Positions 16,580 to 24,742 of a DNA stretch of 64,000 bases are shown in pieces. Every line of letters begins with the position of its first letter. Position 1 is the stretch's first letter. Source of the DNA: Cupriavidus taiwanensis (GTDB taxonomy: Bacteria > Pseudomonadota > Gammaproteobacteria > Burkholderiales > Burkholderiaceae); NCBI RefSeq assembly GCF_900250075.1, contig NZ_LT977071.1:248001-312000 (forward strand), in the 5' to 3' direction. Position numbers and translations under genes: made by a program. The notes beneath the pieces are model-generated. The model did not search any database. It saw only the letters and a program-made list of their open reading frames with translations, and was not told the DNA's origin.

Positions 16580-16592
16580 CTAACACCGTTAG
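16580..16592. promoter_or_regulatory. TetR operator, copy 1
   Basis: The palindrome CTAAC-ACC-GTTAG, 20 bp upstream of the tetR start. It shares both half-sites with the copy at 16614-16626. Confidence 0.7.
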
Positions 16593-16613
16593 TGTACCAT
16601 CGATCGCGGCTAT

Positions 16614-16626
16614 CTAACATCGTTAG
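16614..16626. promoter_or_regulatory. TetR operator, copy 2
   Basis: The palindrome CTAAC-ATC-GTTAG with the same half-sites as copy 1, centre-to-centre 34 bp, in the divergent promoter region of tetR and the aldolase operon. Confidence 0.7.
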
Positions 16627-16705
16627 GTTCGAACCTGCTTAGGCGCGCCGGTCAGACGTGCGACGCCGAGCGAGGGATGGCAGGAAAACCAAAGGGAGGC
16701 AACAG

Positions 16706-17491
16706 ATGACGCATGAGGACCGGAAGAGCTTCACGGAGGATCAGGTCAGACGGTTGGCCGGCGGCCTTCAATCCGGCACCTGGACGGAGGAGGAGAAGAT
16801 CGCGCTTGCATGCCGCATGCTGGCGCTGGAAGGACACTCGCGCACACTCGCGGGACAAATTACGGTGAGAAGCACCGACGACACGTTCCTGACGACGCCA
16901 CTGGCAGTGGGATTCGACGAGGTCCACACCAGCCAGATCCTTCGCATCGACGAATCGATCAACGTCATCCAGGGCAGCGGCGCCGCCAATCCGGCGATCC
17001 GCTTTCACCTGTGGATATACCGCGCCCGTCCAGACGTCAATTGCATCATCCATACCCATCCGCCATACGTATCGGCCCTGTCCATGACCGGGCGGCGCTT
17101 GCGCGTGGCCCACATGGATGCCACGCCGTTTGCCGATGACTGCGGCTTTCTCGCTGAATGGCCTGGACTGCCGATCGCCGACAGCGAAGGCAAGATCATT
17201 GCGACGGCACTCGGAAAAAACCGAAGCGTGCTGCTTGCGCATCACGGTTTTCTCTGCGCCACCGGCTCCATCGAGGAGTCGGCTTATCTGTCGATGCTGA
17301 TCGAGAACGCTGCGCAGCTGCAACTGTTGGCTGAGTCGACCGGCTCGATTGCCGAACTGGATCCTGGCCTTGCAAGGGAATCCCATGACTTTCTGCTGCG
17401 CCCGGAAATCGTCCGGGCGAGCTTTGCCATGTTCGGCCGACGGGCGCTCCGCGCCGGTTTGCCAACGCCATGGGCTGGCCGGGCTTCCTGA
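16706..17491 (+). CDS. class II aldolase/adducin-family protein
   Basis: A 261-aa protein of the metal-dependent aldolase/epimerase/decarboxylase family. Metal-site features are visible: NCIIHTHPPYVSALSM with its H-x-H motif (about residues 112-127) and LLAHHGFLCATGSIEESAY (about 174-192). Members cleave or isomerise sugar phosphates or hydroxy-acids, and some act on aromatic pathway intermediates. The start is ATG 16706 after a strong site (GGGAGGCAACAG). It is the first gene of a four-gene operon under the divergent TetR; the flavin hydroxylase follows after 79 bp. Confidence 0.83.
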   Translation: MTHEDRKSFTEDQVRRLAGGLQSGTWTEEEKIALACRMLALEGHSRTLAGQITVRSTDDTFLTTPLAVGFDEVHTSQILRIDESINVIQGSGAANPAIRFHLWIYRARPDVNCIIHTHPPYVSALSMTGRRLRVAHMDATPFADDCGFLAEWPGLPIADSEGKIIATALGKNRSVLLAHHGFLCATGSIEESAYLSMLIENAAQLQLLAESTGSIAELDPGLARESHDFLLRPEIVRASFAMFGRRALRAGLPTPWAGRAS

Positions 17492-17570
17492 CTAGCCGTC
17501 ATGTCGAAACACGTCGGAAATTGCCACCGACAACGACCGACCCAGAAACCAATACCTTCGGGAGTAGAAA

Positions 17571-19115
17571 ATGCTTACCAAATATCAAGTCGTCATTGCC
17601 GGTGCTGGTCCGGTAGGGTGCTGGCTGGCGGGAGAATTGCAACTCGCCGGAATCTCGACACTGGTGCTGGAGCAAAGCGAATCGATCGATCCTCAGTCGC
17701 GGGCTTTGACTGTGCACCCACGCACGATCGAGACCTTCGCATCGCGAGGCGTGGAAAAGGCGTTTCTCGATGAGGGGGTTGCAATCCCTGCCGGACATTT
17801 CGGACTTCTGGATTACCGGCTCAACTTCCGTCCGCTCGAGTCGCCGTACCCCTTTACCCTGGCGATTCTTCAAGCGCGGACAACCGAGTTGCTGCAACAG
17901 CGCGCACGCGATCTCGGCGCCGAGATCCGACGCGGGCACAAAGTCCATTCATTTGCGGAAACCGACTCGGCGGTCACCGTCGCGGTGCAAGGTCCAGGTG
18001 GGCCCTATTCCGTGGACACTGAGTACCTCGTCGGCTGCGATGGCGTGCGAAGCACGGTACGGAACTGCGCCGGGATTCCCTTCCCCGGTACCGATGCCAC
18101 CGTCTACGGATGGTTGGGCGACGTCATTCTGGACGCCCCGCCCGACGACGTTGCCATCAACAAGTGGACGTCCGCCGGCGCGATTGCGGTAGTCAAGCTG
18201 CCGGGAGGGCGTCATCGGCTTGTCGGTATCTCGCCCGATGACGTCCGGACGGATCGTCCCGGAGAGTTCACGCTCGATGAACTGCGGGCAAAAACTGTCG
18301 CGATCATGGGGACTGACTATGGCATGCACAGTCCTTCGTGGCTGTCGCGCTACAGCAATACCGCCCGGCAAGCCGAGGCTTACCGCAAGGGACGCATCCT
18401 GCTGGCCGGCGACGCTGCGCACCAGCATATGCCGGCCGGCGGCGTCGGCCTGAACGTCGGCATCCAGGACGCCATGAACCTCGGCTGGAAACTCGCCGCG
18501 ACGATCCATGGCTGGGCACCGGCGGGCCTGCTCGACAGCTACCACGCCGAACGCCATCCGGTCGGTCAGAACCTGCTTGAGCACACCCAGGCGCAGACGC
18601 TCCTGATGAGTGTGTTCACCAATGAATGCCGGGATCTGCGTTCATTGCTCCAGAAGCTGATCCTGGAGAACCCGGCGCTCGAGATGAGCCTGGTCAAGCG
18701 GCTGACTGGCCTGTCGGTTGCCTACCCGTCCGCCGAGCCGGCTCATGCTCTCGTCGGACAGCGTGTTCCAAACCTGATGTTCCAGCGCTCCGGCGAGGGG
18801 GTCTTCCAGAAGCTTCACAACGGGCGCTATGTCATGCTGGATCTGCGAGCCAATACGGCATGTTCCAGCCCGCTCAGCGGCGATGACCTTGGTCGCCACG
18901 CCAGCTCTTGCGTCGACGTGCATTTCACTGCGTTGACAGCCGATGCGCCCGCCCCCTGGGCCGGTCTCACCGCAATGCTGGTGCGTCCGGATGGATATCT
19001 TGCCTGGGCCAGCGAGGACCATGAGACCGCGGCCCTGAAAGCCGGGTTAGCCAGGGCAGGCAGCGCAACGTTTGCGCCAGCCTCGGCAGCCTCGATCACA
19101 GCGGAGGTCCACTGA
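17571..19115 (+). CDS. FAD-dependent aromatic hydroxylase (PheA/TfdB family)
   Basis: A 514-aa class A flavoprotein monooxygenase. The FAD dinucleotide fold is near residues 6-31 (VVIAGAGPVGCWLAGELQ, then LVLEQ). A conserved GCDGVRSTVR block lies in the middle. The FAD ribityl motif is LLAGDAAHQHMPAGGVGLN followed by IQDAMNLGWKLA (about 278-310). A thioredoxin-like C-terminal domain of about 100 residues ends the protein. Such enzymes use NAD(P)H and oxygen to hydroxylate phenol-type rings. Its stop overlaps the ALDH start (TGATG), indicating tight coupling. The exact substrate is unknown. Confidence 0.87.
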   Translation: MLTKYQVVIAGAGPVGCWLAGELQLAGISTLVLEQSESIDPQSRALTVHPRTIETFASRGVEKAFLDEGVAIPAGHFGLLDYRLNFRPLESPYPFTLAILQARTTELLQQRARDLGAEIRRGHKVHSFAETDSAVTVAVQGPGGPYSVDTEYLVGCDGVRSTVRNCAGIPFPGTDATVYGWLGDVILDAPPDDVAINKWTSAGAIAVVKLPGGRHRLVGISPDDVRTDRPGEFTLDELRAKTVAIMGTDYGMHSPSWLSRYSNTARQAEAYRKGRILLAGDAAHQHMPAGGVGLNVGIQDAMNLGWKLAATIHGWAPAGLLDSYHAERHPVGQNLLEHTQAQTLLMSVFTNECRDLRSLLQKLILENPALEMSLVKRLTGLSVAYPSAEPAHALVGQRVPNLMFQRSGEGVFQKLHNGRYVMLDLRANTACSSPLSGDDLGRHASSCVDVHFTALTADAPAPWAGLTAMLVRPDGYLAWASEDHETAALKAGLARAGSATFAPASAASITAEVH

Positions 19116-20590
19116 TGAACCCGTACTCGACGCAAGCGCTCAAGGCCGACGGCGGATCAACAGTCTTGCCCGACTGTATGCTTGTCGACGGCGCCCTGGT
19201 CAAGGGCGCCGCCACCATGGACGTAGTGAATCCGGCCACCGGCATGGCCTTCGCTGTCGCGCCGCGCGCCTCGGCCCAACAGGTCGAGCAGGCCATAGCC
19301 AGCGCCAAGGCAGCGCTGGAGAAGTGGTCGCGCAGCGATCTGGCGCACCGGCGCAGTGTGCTGCGGGATATTGCCGACGCCGTCGACGCGAATGCCGGCC
19401 GGCTTGCATGGCTGCTCACGCAGGAACAGGGCAAACCCATTGCCGATGCGATGATGGAAGTCCAGGGCACAGCCACGTTCTTCCGGCATGTCGCCGACGC
19501 CGAACTGGCGCCGGTTCTCCTCGAGCACAGCGGGGTCCGCCAGGTCGAACTGCATCGACGGCCGCTGGGCGTGGTCGCGGTCATCGTGCCCTGGAATTTC
19601 CCGTTGCTGCTGATGGCCTTCAAGGTTCCTGGCGCGCTCCTGACCGGTAACACCGTCGTGATCAAGCCCGCCGCGACAACCCCGCTGACGACACTGATGT
19701 TCGCCCGGCTGGTTGCCTCCATCGTTCCGGCCGGCGTTCTCAATGTGATTACCGACAGCAACGATCTGGGCAGCATCCTGACCTCGCATCCGGATGTCGC
19801 GAAGGTGTCGTTTACCGGGTCCACGGCAACCGGGTACTCGGTGATGGCCAATGCGGCGAAGACGCTGAAGCGTGTCACCCTCGAGCTGGGCGGAAACGAC
19901 CCGGCCATCGTGCTGGATGACGCCGTTCCCGCAGACATCGCGCAGGGCATTTTCCGTGCTGCCTTCTTCAATGCAGGGCAGGTGTGCATTGCCATCAAGC
20001 GCCTGTACATCCACGCATCCATCTACGACGAGCTTTGCGCCGAGCTGGTCAGCCTTGCCACAGGCGTCACGGTTGGCGACGGATCGGACAGCCGGACGAC
20101 CATGGGGCCACTCCAGAATCGTGCCCAGTATGAAAAGGTCAAGGGCATTCTGGCGGACGCCGCTACGAAGGGACGGATTGTAACTGGCGGCCAGATTGAG
20201 GATAGCGAAGGCTACTTCATCCGTCCGACCATTGTCGCTGACATCGAGGAAGGTGCCCGACTGGTCGACGAGGAGCAGTTTGGCCCGGTGCTTCCGCTCA
20301 TTCGCTACACCGATCTCGATGACGCCATCCGGCGCGCCAATGCCAGCGAATACGGACTCGGCGCGTCGGTGTGGTCCTCGGACGTGAGCCGGGCCCGGGA
20401 GGTGGCGGAACGACTGGTATGCGGCAGCGTCTGGATCAACCAGCATCTTGATCTGGCACCGCATATTCCGCAGGCGGGCGCAAAGCAGTCTGGCTTCGGC
20501 GTAGAGCTTGGCGGCGAAGGCCTTCTGGAGTTTACCCAGATTCAAGTCGTCAACATCCGGGGCGACAAGGTACAAGAGGAGTTGAGTTGA
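19115..20590 (+). CDS. NAD(P)-dependent aldehyde dehydrogenase
   Basis: A 491-aa ALDH-superfamily enzyme oxidising an aldehyde to an acid. Motifs in order: VIVPWNFPLLLMAFKVPGAL (cofactor region, about 153-172), VSFTGSTATG, the general-base glutamate in VTLELGGNDPAIV (about 258-270), and the catalytic cysteine in FFNAGQVCIAIKRLYIH (about 289-305). It overlaps the hydroxylase by one base and the RidA gene by one base. It probably oxidises an aldehyde produced by the class II aldolase-like enzyme of the same operon; that order of steps is inference. Confidence 0.9.
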   Translation: MNPYSTQALKADGGSTVLPDCMLVDGALVKGAATMDVVNPATGMAFAVAPRASAQQVEQAIASAKAALEKWSRSDLAHRRSVLRDIADAVDANAGRLAWLLTQEQGKPIADAMMEVQGTATFFRHVADAELAPVLLEHSGVRQVELHRRPLGVVAVIVPWNFPLLLMAFKVPGALLTGNTVVIKPAATTPLTTLMFARLVASIVPAGVLNVITDSNDLGSILTSHPDVAKVSFTGSTATGYSVMANAAKTLKRVTLELGGNDPAIVLDDAVPADIAQGIFRAAFFNAGQVCIAIKRLYIHASIYDELCAELVSLATGVTVGDGSDSRTTMGPLQNRAQYEKVKGILADAATKGRIVTGGQIEDSEGYFIRPTIVADIEEGARLVDEEQFGPVLPLIRYTDLDDAIRRANASEYGLGASVWSSDVSRAREVAERLVCGSVWINQHLDLAPHIPQAGAKQSGFGVELGGEGLLEFTQIQVVNIRGDKVQEELS

Positions 20591-20994
20591 TGGGAAACAG
20601 CGTACGCAGGATCAACCCTCCGGGGCTTCCGCAGCTTGAGAGCGTGATCTCCCACGCGATCATCGTGGAGCCGGCAGGCCTGATCTATACCTCAGGCCAG
20701 CTGTCATGGGATGAGAGCGGTGCCCTGGTCGAAGGCACGATGATCGAGCAGTTTCACCGGGCCTATGCCAACATCGATCTCGTGCTCCAGGCCGCAGGGT
20801 CTTCGCGGGAAAGGATCGTGAACGAGGTGATCTACCTGGTCGACTATTCGCCCGATACCGCCGGTGAACTGGTTGCCGCGCTCGCATCGGCACGGCCGCC
20901 AGGGTTGGTTCCACCCACGAGTACCGTCGTCGGGGTCCAGACGCTTTTCGCGCCTGGCTTCCTTGTCGAGGTGCAAGTGGTTGCAACGACCTGA
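20590..20994 (+). CDS. RidA/YjgF-family protein
   Basis: A 134-aa trimeric RidA-type protein. Recognisable segments are VEPAGLIYTSGQLSWDESG (about 22-40), an ANIDLVLQAAGSSRERIV region, VIYLVDYSPD and the C-terminal FLVEVQVVAT. RidA enzymes hydrolyse reactive enamines or imines; pathway-specific members act in aromatic and tryptophan-like catabolism. The ATG overlaps the ALDH stop (TGATG at 20588-20592), making it the last gene of the aldolase operon. Its presence hints that a nitrogen-containing aromatic or amine intermediate occurs in the pathway. Confidence 0.87.
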   Translation: MGNSVRRINPPGLPQLESVISHAIIVEPAGLIYTSGQLSWDESGALVEGTMIEQFHRAYANIDLVLQAAGSSRERIVNEVIYLVDYSPDTAGELVAALASARPPGLVPPTSTVVGVQTLFAPGFLVEVQVVATT

Positions 20995-21044
20995 TCAGCT
21001 TACGGGGCGTCCATCACCGAACGCTGGCTCCGCCCCACCGGCCA

Positions 21045-21974
21045 CTATTGCCGCATGAGCATCAGGTCCAGGTTCTGCACCGCGGCTCCGGATGCGCCCT
21101 TGCCAAGGTTATCGAACACCGCGGACAGCAGCACATGCCCGTTTTCAACGTGGTGGAATACGCTCAAGTGCATGTCGTTCGTACCATTCAGCGCTTGCGG
21201 ATCCAGGTGTGTCAGGGCGGCCGATTCGTGCAGCGGCAAGACCCGTACGTGCGTGGCCGCGGCATAGTGGCGCGCGAGGCAGGCGTGTAACGCGGCGCCG
21301 TCCACGCCAGGTGCCAGCTGCCGCAATGCCAGCGGCACCGTCAGCACGATGCCCTGGCGGAACGATCCGTACGCCGGGACGAAAATGGGACGCTGCGCAA
21401 GGCAGGCGTGCTGCCGGATCTCGGGCGCGTGCTTGTGCGCGAGTTCCAGGCCATAGACCTGGTATGCAGGCGCGTTGGCAGCGCCCGGCCCCTCATATTC
21501 CGCCACGCCGGCACGGCCGCGTCCGGAATACCCGGATACCGCGTGAATGCTGACCGGGTAATCCGCCGGTATCAGCCCGGCCTGTGCCAGAGGACGCAGC
21601 AGGCCGACGGCACCGGTCGGATAGCAGCCGGGATTGGTGACCCGGGATGCATTCGCAATTTGCTCGGACTGCCCCGGCGCCATTTCCGGAAAACCGTAAG
21701 TCCAGTCCGGCTGTGTGCGATGGGCGGAGCTGGCGTCGATCACGCGCACGGCAGGATTGACGATCGCGCCCACGGCCTCGCGCGCGGCGTCGTCCGGCAA
21801 ACAAAGGATGGCGATGTCGCAGGCGTTGATGGCTTCCGCGCGGCGCCGCGCATCCTTGCGCTCCGCTGCGGGAAGTGTGAACAGCCGAATGTCTGTGCGG
21901 TTGCGCAGCCGCTCGTGGATTTGCAGCCCGGTGGTGCCCTGGTCGCCGTCGATGAAAACTACGGGAGCGCTCAT
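21045..21974 (-). CDS. argC: N-acetyl-gamma-glutamyl-phosphate reductase, type 2
   Basis: A 309-aa NADP-dependent enzyme of arginine biosynthesis that reduces N-acetylglutamyl-phosphate to the semialdehyde. The N-terminus carries [16 protein letters not shown], characteristic of the short type 2 form. The catalytic cysteine is in [20 protein letters not shown] (about residues 113-132). The region YSGRGRAGV and the C-terminal LPLHES complete the pattern. No other arg genes are nearby. It is divergent from a LysR gene with a palindrome in between, so it is probably a regulated stand-alone or second copy. Confidence 0.88.
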   Translation of the reverse strand: MSAPVVFIDGDQGTTGLQIHERLRNRTDIRLFTLPAAERKDARRRAEAINACDIAILCLPDDAAREAVGAIVNPAVRVIDASSAHRTQPDWTYGFPEMAPGQSEQIANASRVTNPGCYPTGAVGLLRPLAQAGLIPADYPVSIHAVSGYSGRGRAGVAEYEGPGAANAPAYQVYGLELAHKHAPEIRQHACLAQRPIFVPAYGSFRQGIVLTVPLALRQLAPGVDGAALHACLARHYAAATHVRVLPLHESAALTHLDPQALNGTNDMHLSVFHHVENGHVLLSAVFDNLGKGASGAAVQNLDLMLMRQ

Positions 21975-22073
21975 GTGTTTGTGACTCCGCTGCTGTGGGG
22001 TTGAACGGGTAAGACGAGCCTCTATGTTGCGCGGACGACTAGAATAGAGAAAGTTGAATTTCGTAAAGCAAAC

Positions 22074-22090
22074 ATTCAGTTTTCCTGAAT
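22074..22090. promoter_or_regulatory. candidate LysR box between argC and lysR
   Basis: ATTCAG-TTTTC-CTGAAT is a perfect 6-bp inverted repeat with T-N11-A inside. It lies 13 bp upstream of the LysR start and 100 bp upstream of argC, the place expected for autoregulatory LysR binding. Confidence 0.5.
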
Positions 22091-22102
22091 CTGGACTTCG
22101 TC

Positions 22103-22987
22103 ATGCGAGAGATCAGCCTGGACCGCTTGCGCACCCTGGTCGCCGTGACCGAGCGGGGTTCCTTTGCCGAGGCGGCGCGCGCCTTGCACCTGGCGCCGCC
22201 GACGGTCAGCCTCCACATCGCCGAACTCGAAGACCGCATCGGGGCGCCGCTGCTGTTGCGCAAGCGCGGCCATGTGGGGCCGACGCCGATCGGCGCGCTG
22301 CTGGTGGAACGCGCGCGCCGGCTGCTGGCCGACGCGGAGCAGGCACTGGACGATATCCAGCGCCAGGTAGACGGGCTCGAAGGGCGTGCGCGCCTGGGCG
22401 CGTCCACCGGCGTGATCGCGCACCTGCTGCCGCAAGCGCTCGAGGCCCTGCGCGAGCACCATCCCGCCATCGACATCCAGATTGCCGTGCATACTTCGGA
22501 GGAAACCCTGTCCCGGCTGGTGGATGGAACGCTCGATATCGGAGTGGTCGCGCTGCCTCAGCCCCCGGTGGCCGGACTGGTGATAAAGCCCTGGCGCCGC
22601 GACCCGGTGATGGCCTTTGTGCCGGCGCACTGGCGGTGCCCGGCCCGAGTTACCCCGGAATGGCTGGCCGCCCAACCGCTCATCCTCAACGACTCGACCA
22701 CGCGCCTGTCGCGCCTGACTACCGAGTGGTTCGCGACCGCCGGGCACCATCCCGCGCCGCGCATTCAACTGAACTACAACGACGCGATCAAGAGCCTGGT
22801 AGCGGCAGGGTATGGCGCAGCGCTGTTGCCGCATGAGGCCACTACGCCATTGCCCGACAGCCGCATTGTCATGCGTCCGCTGCGGCCAGCGTTGTGGCGG
22901 CGGCTCGGTATTGCCTGTCGTGCGGGTTACCTCGAGCGCTCCACGCAACACGTACTGGACGTGTTGTGGGCCTTGCGGTTGCCGTAG
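22103..22987 (+). CDS. LysR-family transcriptional regulator
   Basis: A 294-aa LysR protein. The HTH is at residues 5-60 (LDRLRTLVAVTERGSFAEAA, then LAPPTVSLHIAELEDRIGAP). The effector domain starts near 95 (ARLGASTGVIAHLLPQALEA). It is divergent from argC across 128 bp with a T-N11-A palindrome next to its start, so argC is the likely target. The effector could be an arginine-related amino acid (inference). Confidence 0.87.
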   Translation: MREISLDRLRTLVAVTERGSFAEAARALHLAPPTVSLHIAELEDRIGAPLLLRKRGHVGPTPIGALLVERARRLLADAEQALDDIQRQVDGLEGRARLGASTGVIAHLLPQALEALREHHPAIDIQIAVHTSEETLSRLVDGTLDIGVVALPQPPVAGLVIKPWRRDPVMAFVPAHWRCPARVTPEWLAAQPLILNDSTTRLSRLTTEWFATAGHHPAPRIQLNYNDAIKSLVAAGYGAALLPHEATTPLPDSRIVMRPLRPALWRRLGIACRAGYLERSTQHVLDVLWALRLP

Positions 22988-23071
22988 GCGTTGCACGGAA
23001 CAAGCGCCGGTGTTCGCACCTCTCCGCCCGCCAGTAACGCCGCAGCATCTCAGTCTTAAATTAACTTCATA

Positions 23072-23100
23072 TTGCCTGCCCCGCTGGCGCTGACTAGTAT
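23072..23100 (+). promoter_or_regulatory. candidate sigma-70 promoter
   Basis: TTGCCT (23072-23077), a 17-bp spacer and TAGTAT (23095-23100), each matching four of six consensus bases. The predicted start would be near 23107, just ahead of AAGGGGGG and the small frame at 23129. Confidence 0.45.
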
Positions 23101-23128
23101 TCTGAGACAAAAACTAAGGGGGGCTTCC

Positions 23129-23284
23129 ATGCGGCAAATTCAGGTTTCCCTCGCAGGCAGGCGATGCTCCGGCCACTGGCTGCATGCACAGGCCTGCCCC
23201 GCCCTGACTATCCTCTCCGACGCGTCCGCGGCGTCACGCCGCCGACGGCCTCATCGCTACCGACACCCCCTGCCCGCCGCCTGA
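23129..23284 (+). CDS. possible 51-aa small protein or leader peptide
   Basis: A short frame starting at ATG 23129 (MRQIQVSLAGRR) with AAGGGGGG 5-12 bases upstream and a promoter-like sequence 29 bp further up. The peptide has two cysteines and a basic, proline-rich end (RRRRPHRYRHPLPAA). It stops 24 bp before the activator's first ATG. No family is recognised. It could be a leader peptide coupling translation to the activator, a small functional protein, or chance. Good initiation signals are the main support. Confidence 0.3.
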   Translation: MRQIQVSLAGRRCSGHWLHAQACPALTILSDASAASRRRRPHRYRHPLPAA

Positions 23285-23308
23285 TCCAGGCCGGCAGCGC
23301 CGCAGCGC

Positions 23309-24742
23309 ATGGCGTGCGCAGATAGCGCGCCCGCCCCGCAGCCCCTGCCGATGATCTCCCTTTCGTGCGGGGGCAAGATGCGCGTAGTGCTGTATCACGA
23401 CGATCGTGCCAGGCTCGAGCGCGATCTGCGCGAGCATGGGCTGCCCGACCAGGTGCCGCTGGACGACAACACGCGCGGCATGCTGGCGGTGCTGGTGGTG
23501 GCGGACGGCAATCGCGTCACCGAGGCGGCGCAGCGCTGGCTGCGCGCCGAGCCGCGCGCCGACGCCTTTATCGCCGGCTGCACCGCCGCCACCCGCTGCC
23601 ATTGCATTCCGGAGGCATGGTGGCCGGCGGCGCTGTGCGATCTGGTCTGCGCGCCAGATCAAGACGCGCTGCTGACCGAACTGGCCGCGCGGCTGTGCCG
23701 CCTGGCCGAGATCGAAGCGGTGCTGGACGCACCGTGGTTGCGCGAGCGCGCCGTCGGGGATTCGCCGGCCTGGCGCGCCACCTTGCGCGCGGTGGCGCAG
23801 GTGGGCCGCTATGGCCGCGGCACCTGCCTGCTGCTGGGCGAAAGCGGTTGCGGCAAGGAGCTGCTGGCACGGCTGATCCACGATCTCGATCCGGAGCGCC
23901 ATCGCGCGCCGTTCGTGGTGGTGGATTGCACCACGCTCAGCCCGGAGCTGTCGGGCAGCGAACTGTTCGGCCATGCCAAGGGCGCCTTCACCCACGCCGT
24001 CTCGGCACGCGACGGTGCGGTGGCGATGGCCGATGGCGGTACCTTGTTCCTGGACGAAGTGGGGGAACTGCAGTTGCCGCTGCAGGCACGCCTGCTGCGC
24101 GTGATCCAGGAGCGCATGTACAAGCGCGTGGGCGAGGACACCTGGCGCAAGTCGGATTTCCGGCTGACGTGCGCGACCAATCGCGACCTCGAGACCGAGG
24201 TGCAGGCCGGCCGGTTTCGCAGCGACCTGTACTTCCGCATTACCCAGTGGACCGTGCGCGCGCCCTCGCTGGCCGAGCGTCGCGAGGATATCCCGCTGCT
24301 GGTGCGGCATTTCCTTGCAGAAAGCCTGGCCGGAACCGGGCCAGGCCTGCCGCTGGTGATGCCGGAGGTCATGCATTACCTGGTGACGCGCGACTACCAG
24401 GGCAATGTGCGCGAACTGCGCAATGTGGTGTCGCGCCTGGCCGAGCGCCAGCGCGGCTTCCAGGTAATCAGCACGGGCGGGCTCGACGGCCCCGTGCCGC
24501 AGCTGCGCAACGGGCTCGCGGCAGACATCGTCAACCCCTGGCCGGAAGCGCTGCGGCACGCCATCGAAGGCGCACTCGACGCCGGGCTCGGCCTCAAGCA
24601 TATCGGCCAGATCGCCGAGTCCATGGCGGTGCAGGTGGCCGAGAGCCGCCACGGCTGCACCAGCCGCGCGGCGGAGCTGCTGCAGGTCACGCCCCGGGCG
24701 CTGCAGTTGCGGCGACAGGTGCGGCCCGCGCCGTCGGCATGA
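23309..24742 (+). CDS. sigma-54-type enhancer-binding protein with atypical GAFTHA loop
   Basis: A 477-aa AAA+ activator. An N-terminal domain of about 150 residues, of no family I can name, carries a receiver-like first strand (MRVVLYHDD). The AAA+ core follows a GDSPAWR linker: Walker A GESGCGKE (177-184), sigma-contact loop GAFTHA (225-230), Walker B GGTLFLDE (243-250) and arginine fingers in GRFRSDLYFRI (301-311). A Fis-type HTH is at about 451-473 (CTSRAAELLQVTPRALQ). The canonical loop is GAFTGA, so one glycine is replaced by histidine. ATG 23378 is an alternative start. It is convergent with the gene cluster below 31.95 kb, which has a sigma-54 promoter and is its probable target. Confidence 0.85.
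   Translation: MACADSAPAPQPLPMISLSCGGKMRVVLYHDDRARLERDLREHGLPDQVPLDDNTRGMLAVLVVADGNRVTEAAQRWLRAEPRADAFIAGCTAATRCHCIPEAWWPAALCDLVCAPDQDALLTELAARLCRLAEIEAVLDAPWLRERAVGDSPAWRATLRAVAQVGRYGRGTCLLLGESGCGKELLARLIHDLDPERHRAPFVVVDCTTLSPELSGSELFGHAKGAFTHAVSARDGAVAMADGGTLFLDEVGELQLPLQARLLRVIQERMYKRVGEDTWRKSDFRLTCATNRDLETEVQAGRFRSDLYFRITQWTVRAPSLAERREDIPLLVRHFLAESLAGTGPGLPLVMPEVMHYLVTRDYQGNVRELRNVVSRLAERQRGFQVISTGGLDGPVPQLRNGLAADIVNPWPEALRHAIEGALDAGLGLKHIGQIAESMAVQVAESRHGCTSRAAELLQVTPRALQLRRQVRPAPSA

Larger units (their letters stand above)
22988..23308 (+). other. intergenic region ahead of the sigma-54-type activator
   Basis: 321 bp between the lysR and activator genes. It holds a promoter-like pair at 23072-23100 and a 51-codon reading frame with a strong ribosome site (23129-23284). 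I see no terminator hairpin with a T-run after lysR. Confidence 0.5.
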
